In this document: piece by piece, positions 1-8,540 of the stretch | Layout: each line of letters starts with the position of its first letter | Position numbering within the stretch: the stretch's first letter is position 1 | Source: JBEKOF01 sp049513975 | GTDB taxonomy: Bacteria > Verrucomicrobiota > Verrucomicrobiia > Limisphaerales > Palsa-1400 | Length of the DNA stretch: 64,000 nt | Direction of reading: 5' to 3' | NCBI GenBank assembly: GCA_049513975.1 | Contig: JBEKVM010000005.1 | Coordinates: 1 to 64,000, forward strand | Program-made: the position numbers and the translations under genes | The notes under the pieces: generated by a model | Told to the model about the DNA's origin: nothing | Database searches by the model: none | Seen by the model: the letters and a program-made list of their open reading frames with translations, nothing else

Positions 1-315
1 CAGATGACGCAGATTCACGCAGATAAAAAAAGAATCAGAGTTCTTCCTTTCCCATCTGCGTACATCTGCCCCGTTATCTGCGGGCAAAGGTCTTTTCTTG
101 TCTTCTCCCTCATTTCGTTCCGTCCGCCCGCAACGATACTTGCAGCAGGTTTCCCGCAACACCTGCCATTCCGCCGCCAACGCCTCATTGCGCAGGTGCT
201 TCCCGCGCCGCATCCAGTAAGGCAGCTTGTAGTTGGAGAGCGTTTCAACGTCAGTGCCGGTCCGAATGTCTGGTTCTGCTCGATTTACTTCGCCGCCGTG
301 CCGCTCCGGTGTCAC
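1..315 (-). pseudogene. Open frame fragment running off the left edge, unknown
   Basis: A minus-strand frame is open from a GTG at 313-315 to the window edge, about 105 codons. Its first 60 or so codons read like protein (residues such as LSNYKLPYWMRRGKHLRNEA). The part over positions 1-115 is low-complexity A/T-rich text with repeated cagat/gcagat words, which looks like intergenic filler that happens to stay open. The GTG overlaps the stop of the fragment just upstream (312-314). I do not recognise a family. It is more likely a fossil than a working gene, but the missing 3' end prevents a firm decision. Confidence 0.25.
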
Positions 316-500
316 TGGCCCCCCTTTTTTGTGGCCGTGTCAACAATGGCGAGAATTGCGGCCTTGAGTGGAGCGGAAAGCCTACCCCAGGCAGCGACTA
401 CTTGCGCCAGCTCGTGACTGAGCGTGACTGGCTTTTGTGAGGCTATTTGTGAGGGCACCCCACCTAAACCCTTGATAATCAACGATTCGTGGCGGGTTGG
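312..500 (-). pseudogene. Possible C-terminal tail of a decayed tyrosine recombinase
   Basis: The last 40-45 codons of this minus-strand frame contain HELAQVVAAWGRLSAPLKAA and end DTATKKGGQ-stop. That resembles the short helical tail (alternating hydrophobic residues around a VxAW core) at the C-terminus of many verrucomicrobial and planctomycetal site-specific integrases. Upstream codons in the same frame are not recombinase-like and no catalytic R-H-R-Y region is present. If correct, it is a truncated remnant. The match is to a pattern I remember, not an alignment, so a small unrelated protein remains possible. Confidence 0.3.
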
Positions 501-510
501 AGCGCCGGCG

Positions 511-1956
511 TCATACGCGCGAAAGCAGGCCGGCTTTTTCCAGGGGATGAAGGCCGTGCCACGGCGGACCGGAGCTTTCCGCGCCGGGAAACATCTTGCC
601 GGGATTGGCAATGCCGAGAGGATCAAACGCCGCGCGCACCCGTTTCAGGCAGGCGATTTCCTCCGCGTTGAACATCAGGGCCAGGTAATCGCGCTTCTCC
701 ATGCCGACGCCATGTTCGCCAGTGATGGAGCCGCCCATTTCCACGCACATCTCGAGAATCCGCCCGGCCAGCGCCTCGGCCCGTTGCAAGGCGCCCGCTT
801 CGCGGCCGTCAAATAGAATTAACGGATGCAAATTGCCGTCGCCGGCGTGGAAGACGTTCCCGCAGCGAATGCCCGACTCTTTGGCCATTTGATGAATCCG
901 CCGCAACGCCTCCCCCAACCGCCGGCGCGGCACCACCCCGTCCTGCACGATGAAGTCCGGAGACAGCCGGCCCACCGCGCTGAAGGCGCTCTTGCGCCCT
1001 TTCCAAATGGCGGAGCGCTCCTCCGCGTCGCGGGCCGGCCGGGCTTCGATGGGCCGGCTGGCGGCGATGATTTCATCCAGCCGCGCCCGCTCCGCGGCCA
1101 CCACTTCGCGCGGGCCTTCCAGTTCGACAATGAGCACCGCTTCGCAGCCCGGAGGATACTCGGCGTGAACCGCCGCTTGCGCGGCTTGCAGCGCCAGCGC
1201 ATCCATGATTTCAATCGCGCCGGGCAGCAGCCCGCTGGCGATGATGGCGGAGACGGCGTCCCCCGCCTGCTCCAGCGTGCGGTAGCCGGCCAGAACAGTG
1301 TGGAAGCATTCCGCCTTGGGCAGCAGTTGCAGCGTGATTTCCAGGGCAATGCCGAAAAGCCCTTCGTTGCCCGTGAAAAGGCCGCACCAATCCGGACCGA
1401 TGTTTTCGCGGCTGACCCCGCCCCACTCCACCACTTCCCCGGTGGCCAGCACCGCTTTGAGGCCGAGGACGTGGTTTGAGGTCATGCCGTACTTCAGGCA
1501 ATGAGCGCCCCCGGCGTTGAAGGCCACGTTGCCGCCAATGGTGCAGATCGCCTGGCTGGATGGATCGGGCGCGTAACGCAGCCCGTGCGGCGCCGCGGCC
1601 ACGCTGACTTGAGTATTGACAACGCCCGCTTCCACCACGGCCACCCGCGCCGCCGGCTCCAGCCGCAGTATGCGGTTGAGCCGGTTCAGCGCGATGACTA
1701 TGCCCCCGGCCACCGGCAGCGATCCGCCTGACAAACTGGTGCCGCTGCCGCGCGCGACGAACGCCAGCCGCTCCGCGTGACAATGCCGCACCAGCGCAAT
1801 GACTTCGTCCGTGGTTTCAGGAATGGCAATGGCCAGCGGACGGGCGCGGTAAGCGGTCAGTCCGTCGCTTTCATACGCCCCCAGTTGCTCCGGCTCTGAC
1901 AGCAGCCGTTCCGGCGGCAGCAACGAAGCCAGCCGGTGAAGAACAGTCGCGGACAT
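511..1956 (-). CDS. glcD: FAD-linked oxidase, GlcD/D-lactate dehydrogenase type
   Basis: This 481-residue flavoprotein is expected to oxidise a 2-hydroxyacid (glycolate or D-lactate) to the 2-oxoacid. The PCMH-type FAD domain is visible as SGTSLSGG (71-78), PDPSS (130-134) and GGNVAFNAGG (141-150). The C-terminal FAD-oxidase domain has HAGDGNLHP (370-378), GEHGVGMEKRDYL (413-425) and NPGKMFPG near 449-456. Family members are usually 460-490 aa, so it looks complete. I chose the ATG at 1954-1956 because the frame upstream of it runs into the aminotransferase gene, which ends 5 bp away in the same direction. The two are probably one operon. glcE and glcF partners are absent, so a single-subunit D-lactate or D-2-hydroxyacid dehydrogenase is as likely as true glycolate oxidase. 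Confidence 0.9.
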   Translation of the reverse strand: MSATVLHRLASLLPPERLLSEPEQLGAYESDGLTAYRARPLAIAIPETTDEVIALVRHCHAERLAFVARGSGTSLSGGSLPVAGGIVIALNRLNRILRLEPAARVAVVEAGVVNTQVSVAAAPHGLRYAPDPSSQAICTIGGNVAFNAGGAHCLKYGMTSNHVLGLKAVLATGEVVEWGGVSRENIGPDWCGLFTGNEGLFGIALEITLQLLPKAECFHTVLAGYRTLEQAGDAVSAIIASGLLPGAIEIMDALALQAAQAAVHAEYPPGCEAVLIVELEGPREVVAAERARLDEIIAASRPIEARPARDAEERSAIWKGRKSAFSAVGRLSPDFIVQDGVVPRRRLGEALRRIHQMAKESGIRCGNVFHAGDGNLHPLILFDGREAGALQRAEALAGRILEMCVEMGGSITGEHGVGMEKRDYLALMFNAEEIACLKRVRAAFDPLGIANPGKMFPGAESSGPPWHGLHPLEKAGLLSRV

Positions 1957-1961
1957 GATGT

Positions 1962-3092
1962 TTAGCCCAATATCGTGCGCAATGCGGTCAGGACCAAATC
2001 CACATTGCGCGCCGTGGCCCCGTGCCCCATTAAGCCGATGCGCCACGCCTTGCCCGCCATCGGGCCGAGGCCGCCGCCGATTTCGATTCCGTATTCCTCC
2101 AGCAGGCGGCGGCGCACGCCCGCATCGTCGGCGCCGGCGGGGATCGAAATGCAATTGAGCGTGTGCAGCGACTTTTTGGGAATGTACCCAAGTCCCATCG
2201 TTTCCAGGCCGGCCCGAAGACGGCGGTGCATTTTTTCGTGACGGTCAATCCGCTCCTCCAAACCCTCCTCCAGGACGATGGCCAGCGCTTCGCGCAGCGC
2301 GTAGGTCATGTTGACCGGCGCGGTGTGATGATAAACCCGGCCACCCGCCCCGCCGCCGGTGTAGTACTTGCGCAGCATGGAAACATCGAGATACCAGGAC
2401 TGCGGCCGGGTCTTGCGCGCGTCCATGCGGGCCAGCGCGCGCTCGCCGAAACTGACGGGCGAAAGGCCGGGCGGGCAGCTCAGACATTTCTGCGTGCCGC
2501 TGTAAATGGCGTCAATCCCCCACTCGTCCACGCGCAATTCGTGGCCGCCCAGGCTGGTCACCGCATCCACCGCCAGCAACGCGCCGCGCGCGTGGACCAA
2601 ATCGGCCAGTCCCGTGAGCGGTTGATGAGCGCCGGTGCTGGTTTCGGCGTGGATAATGCCGAGAAGTTTCGCCTTGGGATGCTGCTCGAAAGCCGCCCCG
2701 ATTTGCTCTTTGGTAAAGACATCTCCCCACGCCGCCTCGATGGCGTGAACCGTGGCGCCGCAGCGCTCCATTACATCCTTCATCCGCCCGCCAAATACCC
2801 CGTTGACGCACACCATCACCTCGTCCCCCGGCTCGATGAGATTGACCGCGACGCATTCCATGCCAGCCATCCCGGTGCCGCTGACCGGGAAAGTCAGCGA
2901 ATTCTTGGTGCGGAACACCTGCCGCAGGAATTGGCAGGTTTCGTCCATGATGGCGAGGTATTGCGGATCAAGATGTCCCAGCGTCGGCGCGCCCAGCGCG
3001 CGCAAGACCCGTTGCGGGACAGGACTCGGCCCCGGGCCGAGGAGAATGCGCTCGGCAGGGAAGGCGGTGTCCGTGTTAATCGGCGCGGTCAC
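1962..3092 (-). CDS. PLP aminotransferase, alanine-glyoxylate / serine-pyruvate type
   Basis: This class V fold-type I aminotransferase is likely to transfer the amino group of alanine or serine to glyoxylate or pyruvate. It shows LLGPGPSPV near the N-terminus, SGTG for phosphate contact, the PLP-stacking and aspartate region HAETSTGAHQP ... VDAVTSLGG, and the Schiff-base lysine in SGTQKCLS (about residue 202). The length (376 aa) fits the family. The start is uncertain. A GTG at 3090-3092 gives a normal N-terminus and leaves room before the divergent ggt gene. A GTG at 3150-3152 would add 20 atypical residues and overlap ggt. It lies 5 bp upstream of the GlcD-type gene, so oxidase product (glyoxylate or pyruvate) could pass directly to transamination. 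Confidence 0.88.
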   Translation of the reverse strand: MTAPINTDTAFPAERILLGPGPSPVPQRVLRALGAPTLGHLDPQYLAIMDETCQFLRQVFRTKNSLTFPVSGTGMAGMECVAVNLIEPGDEVMVCVNGVFGGRMKDVMERCGATVHAIEAAWGDVFTKEQIGAAFEQHPKAKLLGIIHAETSTGAHQPLTGLADLVHARGALLAVDAVTSLGGHELRVDEWGIDAIYSGTQKCLSCPPGLSPVSFGERALARMDARKTRPQSWYLDVSMLRKYYTGGGAGGRVYHHTAPVNMTYALREALAIVLEEGLEERIDRHEKMHRRLRAGLETMGLGYIPKKSLHTLNCISIPAGADDAGVRRRLLEEYGIEIGGGLGPMAGKAWRIGLMGHGATARNVDLVLTALRTILG

Positions 3093-3142
3093 GACTTGCA
3101 GAATGCGAATGCACTCCGCAGAATGCAAAGTAATTCTACGCG

Positions 3143-4966
3143 ATGACAACACCGGAGATAATCAGCGGCATGGACGAAAATTCTGCGGAGGAGCGGGCTT
3201 GCCTCCCGGCGAACACGAAATGGCAGAGGAAAGACCCCGGGTTCAAGGCCGTTGGCTTCGGAGGAAGAGCCGGCGTCCTTGTTCTGTTGATCGTCTCCTT
3301 CGCGATCAATATGGTTCGGGCCGGATCGCAAGCCGTTCGGAGCGGCACTGGGATGGTGGTTTCGGCCAGCGCGATTGCATCGGAAGTTGGGGCGCAGACC
3401 CTGAAGGATGGCGGCACCGCAGTGGACGCCGCCATTGCGACGGCGTTTGCGCTGGCAGTTACTCATCCGTCCGCCGGTAACATTGGCGGCGGTGGATTTC
3501 TTCTCTATCGCTCAACCAGCGGCCAGGCTGTCGCGTATGATTTCCGTGAGGCTGCGCCGGCAGGCGCCTCATCCGAAATGTTCATGAAAAACGGGGTTTA
3601 CGACCAGGCCTTACATCATAACAGCTATCTTGCAGTCGGAGTGCCGGGGACTGTCGCCGGGCTTTACCTTGCTTGGAATGATCAGGGCGCTGCAAAGCAT
3701 TTGTCCTGGCCACGCTTGGTGGAACCGGCCGCCAGGCTCGCGCGCGATGGGTTTACCGTAAGTGATGGTTTAGCCCGTTCGCTCAAGGTGGACTTGCTGC
3801 AACAGACCACCAATGAAGCAGCCGTGGCGCAATTCACGCAGAACGGCAAGCCGTGCTCCGCCGGCGACACTCTGAAGCAGCCGGCCCTTGCCGCGACGCT
3901 GGAGCGGATCGCGCGGCAGGGACCCGCCGGCTTTTATGAAGGCGAAACGGCGCGCGCCATAGATCAGGAGATGCGGAAAAATGGGGGCCTGATCACGCTC
4001 CGGGATCTCAAGGATTACAAGGCTCAACGGCGCACGGATGTCATCAAGGGCGCCTATCGCGGATACGAAGTAATCTCCATGCCTCCGCCGTCTTCGGGTG
4101 GCGTCGGCCTCGTTGAAATGCTGAATGTCCTGGAAGGCTATGACCTTGCAGGAATGGGCCGGGGTTCGGCGACAAATGTGCATCGCATGGTCGAAGCAAT
4201 GAAACGCGCCTACGCCGACCGCGCTCATTATCTGGGCGACCCTTACGCTCCGTTCAACACCAACATGCCGCTGGCTCGGCTGCTCTCAAAGGAGTATGCG
4301 GCAGAATTGAGGAAGACGATCAGTGCGACTAACACAAACCCATCGTCAACCAACTTTGCGTGGCCCAATGAAGGCGGAAATACGACCCATCTCTCCGTGG
4401 TTGATCAAGCCGGCAACGCCGTGTCGCTGACGTACACGCTTGAGGAGGGTTACGGCGTGAAGGTGGTCGTGCCAGGCGCAGGTTTCCTGCTGAACAATGA
4501 ATTGGGTGATTTCAACGCGGCTCCCGGTCTCACCACGACCGGCGGCCTGATTGGCACGACGCCGAACCTCGCTCAGCCGCGCAAGCGCCCGCTGTCAAGC
4601 ATGACGCCGGCCATCCTGGCAAAAGACGGGCGGCTTTTCATGGTCACCGGAAGCCCGGGCGGACGGACGATTATCGCCACCGTGCTGCATACCATCATCA
4701 ACGTGGTTGATTTTGGGATGAACGCGCAGGAGGCGGTGGATGCCGGGCGCTTTTATCACCAGTGGCTCCCCGACGAAATCACCTACGAACGACCGGCGCT
4801 GTCCCCGGATGCAATCCAGGTGCTCCACGATAAAATGGGCCACGCCCGGCTGAGGGAAATAAAAAGCCAGGGAGTTGCCGAAGTGATTATTTTCAACGCC
4901 GCCAACCGCATTTCGGAGGGTGGCATTGATCGGCGGCAACCAGACGGAGGCGCTGCGTTTCCGTAA
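3143..4966 (+). CDS. ggt: Gamma-glutamyltransferase (glutathione hydrolase)
   Basis: This Ntn-hydrolase is made as a precursor that cleaves itself; it transfers or hydrolyses gamma-glutamyl groups of glutathione and related peptides. The autoprocessing and catalytic threonine is Thr414 in NTTHLSVVD. The small subunit retains NNELGDF and GSPGGRTII. The large subunit begins around MVVSASAIASEVGAQTLKDG with NIGGGGF. A hydrophobic segment (44-60) preceded by basic residues suggests an export signal or anchor, so the enzyme is probably periplasmic. The length is 607 aa, slightly long because of the N-terminus. An ATG at 3170 is an alternative start and would clear the overlap with the divergent gene. 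It is convergent with the next gene, with a 20 bp gap. Confidence 0.92.
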   Translation: MTTPEIISGMDENSAEERACLPANTKWQRKDPGFKAVGFGGRAGVLVLLIVSFAINMVRAGSQAVRSGTGMVVSASAIASEVGAQTLKDGGTAVDAAIATAFALAVTHPSAGNIGGGGFLLYRSTSGQAVAYDFREAAPAGASSEMFMKNGVYDQALHHNSYLAVGVPGTVAGLYLAWNDQGAAKHLSWPRLVEPAARLARDGFTVSDGLARSLKVDLLQQTTNEAAVAQFTQNGKPCSAGDTLKQPALAATLERIARQGPAGFYEGETARAIDQEMRKNGGLITLRDLKDYKAQRRTDVIKGAYRGYEVISMPPPSSGGVGLVEMLNVLEGYDLAGMGRGSATNVHRMVEAMKRAYADRAHYLGDPYAPFNTNMPLARLLSKEYAAELRKTISATNTNPSSTNFAWPNEGGNTTHLSVVDQAGNAVSLTYTLEEGYGVKVVVPGAGFLLNNELGDFNAAPGLTTTGGLIGTTPNLAQPRKRPLSSMTPAILAKDGRLFMVTGSPGGRTIIATVLHTIINVVDFGMNAQEAVDAGRFYHQWLPDEITYERPALSPDAIQVLHDKMGHARLREIKSQGVAEVIIFNAANRISEGGIDRRQPDGGAAFP

Positions 4967-4986
4967 AGCCGATCGGGATGAAGACC

Positions 4987-6255
4987 TCAGTCGTGGTCAG
5001 GAAAAACAGGCAGGAGATCGCCGTGGGTGTCGAAGGCCAGCGGGGTTGGCTGGCTTTCGGCGATCAGATCGGATCTGGCCTGCGCTTCCTCCAGGTATGC
5101 CTCGGAGGCCAGGAAGGTTTCGCAACTCAAAGTGTTTTTGATCCATAACGCCTTCAACTGGCGGAGGTCACCGTGGCCGGTGGTTTGAAGGGCGGCTTCA
5201 AGGGCCTCGCGGTCGGTCGGGTAGTGCATCGGGACGCGCGCATTGGCCGGCATCAGGGCGGTTCGGGCGTTGACCCAGGTGGTTTTGGCATCCATTGCGC
5301 GCACCAGGCGGTCATGGGTGAAGTCGGCCATGCCGATGCCGGTGGCGTTGCCGTAGCTGTCCGGATGCAACGAGCGCACAAAAATGCGGCCCACCGCGTT
5401 GTCGCCGGGATGGACGAAACTGCCGTCCGATGCGCGCCGGATGATGTTGGTGTCCATCCCCGAACCGCTCAGATTCTTGCCAATTTCGTCCAGGATCAGA
5501 AGATCAACGCGATCAAACGGCAGGCGCGGCATCAACGCGCGCGCTTGCTCGAGCCATTTCATTTCCGCCGATTCCATTGCCGCGGCCGGCACGGCCACCA
5601 CCCGGGCAGTCTGATGGAGCTGGTTTTCGATGATGCCGACGCCGAAGGAGATTTTGCCCAATCTGATCACCACGCGCGCCACCTCCAGCAAAGCGGCGCC
5701 GCCGCCCATCCGCATCATCGCCTGATGAAACTGCTGGGCGCCCTTCTGCTTGCCCAGGCCAATGGCCGCCATCTTCATCAGGCCGCTCTCGACGGGTCCG
5801 TGAAAATCGGTGTGCGGCTTGATCCGGTTGACCACCACGATGGCGTCCGCACCGGCCGCGTTGCGATCCTGATAGACGATAAGCCCGCCGGCGCGTGCGA
5901 GTTCCACCGGATCCATGCTGCTCCGGATCGGCACGCCCATTTGCTCTTCGGTGATGCCGTAATGCGCCAGCACATCGAGTTGGCCGCAGTCGGTCGCGCC
6001 GCCGTGGCTGCCCATGGCCGGAACAATAAAGGGGCGCGCGCCCAGAGTTTTCAACTCTTCGCAAACCGTGCGCACGATGGCGGCGTAATTGGCGATGCCG
6101 CGGCTGCCCGCGCCCACCGCCACCGTCATGCCGGGCCGGATGTATTCTGCCGCGGGCAAGCCGGCCAGCGCGGCGCGCGTCGCGGCGCACGGATCGCCCA
6201 AGGTTGCTCGCTCGAACTTCTGCTTCAGGCGGAAAAATCGCAAATCATTCATCAT
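4987..6255 (-). CDS. Lactate racemase-like (LarA / DUF2088) protein
   Basis: This 422-residue protein carries the LarA N-terminal-domain fold. Visible features are GMTVAVGAGSRG (42-53), PAMGSHGGAT (79-88; the histidine aligns in position with the catalytic GTH motif of LarA), NRIKPHTDFHG (143-153) and GLMKMAAIGLGKQKG (158-172; lysines where LarA attaches its nickel-pincer cofactor). True LarA racemises lactate with a nickel-pincer nucleotide made by LarBCE, and those genes are not in the window. Relatives of this type act on other 2-hydroxyacids or are uncharacterised, so the substrate is unknown. Its ATG overlaps the TGA of the upstream hydrolase (ATGA at 6252-6255), indicating translational coupling. 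Confidence 0.78.
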   Translation of the reverse strand: MMNDLRFFRLKQKFERATLGDPCAATRAALAGLPAAEYIRPGMTVAVGAGSRGIANYAAIVRTVCEELKTLGARPFIVPAMGSHGGATDCGQLDVLAHYGITEEQMGVPIRSSMDPVELARAGGLIVYQDRNAAGADAIVVVNRIKPHTDFHGPVESGLMKMAAIGLGKQKGAQQFHQAMMRMGGGAALLEVARVVIRLGKISFGVGIIENQLHQTARVVAVPAAAMESAEMKWLEQARALMPRLPFDRVDLLILDEIGKNLSGSGMDTNIIRRASDGSFVHPGDNAVGRIFVRSLHPDSYGNATGIGMADFTHDRLVRAMDAKTTWVNARTALMPANARVPMHYPTDREALEAALQTTGHGDLRQLKALWIKNTLSCETFLASEAYLEEAQARSDLIAESQPTPLAFDTHGDLLPVFPDHD

Positions 6256-8480
6256 ATATCTATGGCGATGACCTCGTGGTCAAGAATTGAGGGGACGGTG
6301 ATGGCGAGGTCGGCACCGCGGTGTTCGGTCCGAGGAGTTTTATCGGCGACCAGCAGATGAACTTTTTTGGCCCGGATGCCTTCGGGCAGGCGGACCCGGA
6401 CGTTTTGCGCGCTCACCGGAATAAATTCGCGGAAAGGGCCTTTCATGGCCATCGGATTGGTCAGATTAACAAGGTGAATGACCAGCGCGTCGCGATTGCG
6501 CCAGGCGGTCACGTCCAGAAAGCCGGCGCCGGTGACTTCCACCATCTGACTCTCATTGGTCGCCCATTGCACGGTGTTGCGAAGGAGTTTGAAGTGATCC
6601 AACGCGAGGACTTCCCAATAGGTGCGGTCAATGTCCCACGGGAAATAAGCGACCCGGCCTGCGCCGGGAGCGTCCCGCCCCGCCTCGCGCAAATAGATGC
6701 CGGCGATGTCTGTCTTTTCCTGGCGCGGATAAACCTTTTCCATCGGCAGGTCGGGGTAGCTCGGAATGAGCGTCAACGGAACCTGGGCGAAACCGGCGCG
6801 CGGCTCGACTTCCACACGCCAGACCCCGTTGATGATGCGTGGCGCGTCCTCCAATCCTTTGAAAAGCGGATGGCCGCCGGCCGTATCGTGGGCGAGACGG
6901 AGATAGGAGTTTTGCATCGGTCCTTCCACCCGGCCGTTCCAGCCCACGCCAAAAAGATCGGCCAGCCCAAAGTCTTTGCGGCGGACGCCCCATTCGTCGC
7001 AGAGGCTGGTTTCATAAGTGGCGACCACGCTGCCGCCATTCTTGACAAAGGCGCGGAGCCGGCCGCATTGAACGTCGCTCAACGCGGCGATGTTGGGCAG
7101 GATGAGAGTTTTGTATTGACTCAACTGCGCCGCATCCAGCAGGCGGTCATGCGCCATTTCAAACGGAATGCGGGCTTCCACCAGCGCCTGATACCAGCCG
7201 AGCATGTGATCTTCCACGCTGGCGCTGGCGCGGTCGCCGCCGTAGAACCAGGCGGTTTGCTGCGAATAGACCAGCGCCACGCGCGCCAGCGGGGTCTCGT
7301 GGCGCAGGTAACGCTCCGCCCCGCGGTGCCAGCGGTAAATGTCCTCCACCACCCGCAGCCAGCGCCCGTCGTGCAGCACCCCGCTGAATTTGCTGAACCA
7401 AGGACGCAGGCCGTTGGCGATTCCGTCCAGGACCCAGATGCGAATCTCGGCCTCGCTCTGCACGCTGTCCTTCCAGCGCTCCGGTTCTTCGACGCCGATG
7501 CTGAAAAGGCCGATGATGGGTTTGCGGCCCATGGCGGCGCGAAATTCCTTGCCGTTTTTTCCATTGGCCCACGGCGCCATCACGCCGCGCCGGGCCTGGC
7601 GGTCGGCCACCAGCATGGGAGACACTTCGCCAATGGCCTTCATGTCCAGCGAACTGAGCGCCCCGCCGCCGGTGTTCGGGATGACGCAGGAATCGGGGTT
7701 GATTTTGCGCACCGTGCCGTCCCAAACACGCCAGAGATCAAAAAGCCGCTCTTGCCGCCAGAGGATGTAGGCGCGGCGGGCCGGGTCCCGGGGGTTGCCG
7801 GCTTGCGGCAGATCCAAGCCGGAGGATTCCTTGAAATTCTTGCGGCAATGTTCGCAATAACACGGGCCGGAACCGTCCCAGCGATTGATAAAAATGCCGT
7901 CCACACCGTAGCGCGACATAATCTCTTGCTTGACAGCGGTCATGAACTCGAAATTGTAAGGACCCAGCGCGCACGTCACCCACATCTCCGGCGAGGCCCA
8001 ATGGCGCCGCGGCCGGCCCTGCGCGTCCACGGCGATCCAATCCGGGTGCGCGGCCTGAACGTCGTCATAAGTGGCGTGCGGGTCGGTGCGCACGATGACC
8101 GTCAGGCCAAGTTTGCGGCAGCCGGAAATCAATTCACCCAGCACGTCGCGGTCACCCAGCCAGGCGCTGCGATGGTGAAATGGAATTTGCGTCGGATAAT
8201 ACGCCACGCAACCGCCGCCGCTGAGACAAACGGCATCGGAGCTGGTGCGCCGGAAATAATCCAGCCAGAACGCGGGGTCGAACTTGCCAGGGTCGTCCTC
8301 CACCAGGGTGAGTTGCGCCCAGCGCATCGGTTTGTCCACCCAGGAGGGAGCGGGCGCGGGCGCCCCCGCCTCTGGCGCGCCAGCCAGCCAGCGCGGCGCA
8401 AGCGGCGCGAGAGCCGCAACGGCGCCGGCCGCAGTGGACGTTTTCAAAAAATGTCGGCGGGTGCAACGAGGTGTCGTCAT
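6252..8480 (-). CDS. Tat-exported GHL6-type glycoside hydrolase with amidotransferase-like domain
   Basis: The protein (742 aa) starts with a twin-arginine signal (RRHFLK at 8-13, Ala-rich h-region to about 33). Residues about 50-400 look like a hypothetical glycosyl hydrolase 6 TIM barrel (MRWAQLTLVEDDPGKFD, LTVIVRTDPHATYDD, YGVDGIFINRWDGSG, CYCEHCRKNF). Residues about 410-560 look like the class-I amidotransferase-like trimerisation domain found in GH42 and GH29 neighbours (ARVALVYSQQTAWFYGG, TLILPNIAALSD, GGSVVATYETS). The C-terminal 150 residues are probably beta-rich. The substrate cannot be read from sequence. It precedes and overlaps the LarA-like gene by four bases, so it may be the first gene of a two-gene operon. 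Confidence 0.72.
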   Translation of the reverse strand: MTTPRCTRRHFLKTSTAAGAVAALAPLAPRWLAGAPEAGAPAPAPSWVDKPMRWAQLTLVEDDPGKFDPAFWLDYFRRTSSDAVCLSGGGCVAYYPTQIPFHHRSAWLGDRDVLGELISGCRKLGLTVIVRTDPHATYDDVQAAHPDWIAVDAQGRPRRHWASPEMWVTCALGPYNFEFMTAVKQEIMSRYGVDGIFINRWDGSGPCYCEHCRKNFKESSGLDLPQAGNPRDPARRAYILWRQERLFDLWRVWDGTVRKINPDSCVIPNTGGGALSSLDMKAIGEVSPMLVADRQARRGVMAPWANGKNGKEFRAAMGRKPIIGLFSIGVEEPERWKDSVQSEAEIRIWVLDGIANGLRPWFSKFSGVLHDGRWLRVVEDIYRWHRGAERYLRHETPLARVALVYSQQTAWFYGGDRASASVEDHMLGWYQALVEARIPFEMAHDRLLDAAQLSQYKTLILPNIAALSDVQCGRLRAFVKNGGSVVATYETSLCDEWGVRRKDFGLADLFGVGWNGRVEGPMQNSYLRLAHDTAGGHPLFKGLEDAPRIINGVWRVEVEPRAGFAQVPLTLIPSYPDLPMEKVYPRQEKTDIAGIYLREAGRDAPGAGRVAYFPWDIDRTYWEVLALDHFKLLRNTVQWATNESQMVEVTGAGFLDVTAWRNRDALVIHLVNLTNPMAMKGPFREFIPVSAQNVRVRLPEGIRAKKVHLLVADKTPRTEHRGADLAITVPSILDHEVIAIDI

Positions 8481-8540
8481 GCGGCGGGCGGGCTGGATTG
8501 TTGTGCGCCTTTATGGTCTGCGGCTGGAGCGTTGTCCATG

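Noticed and set aside
1957..2154. Upstream extension of the GlcD-type oxidase (66 extra residues)
   Set aside because: It reads Arg/Pro-rich antisense-like text inside the aminotransferase gene; the ATG at 1956 gives the family N-terminus.
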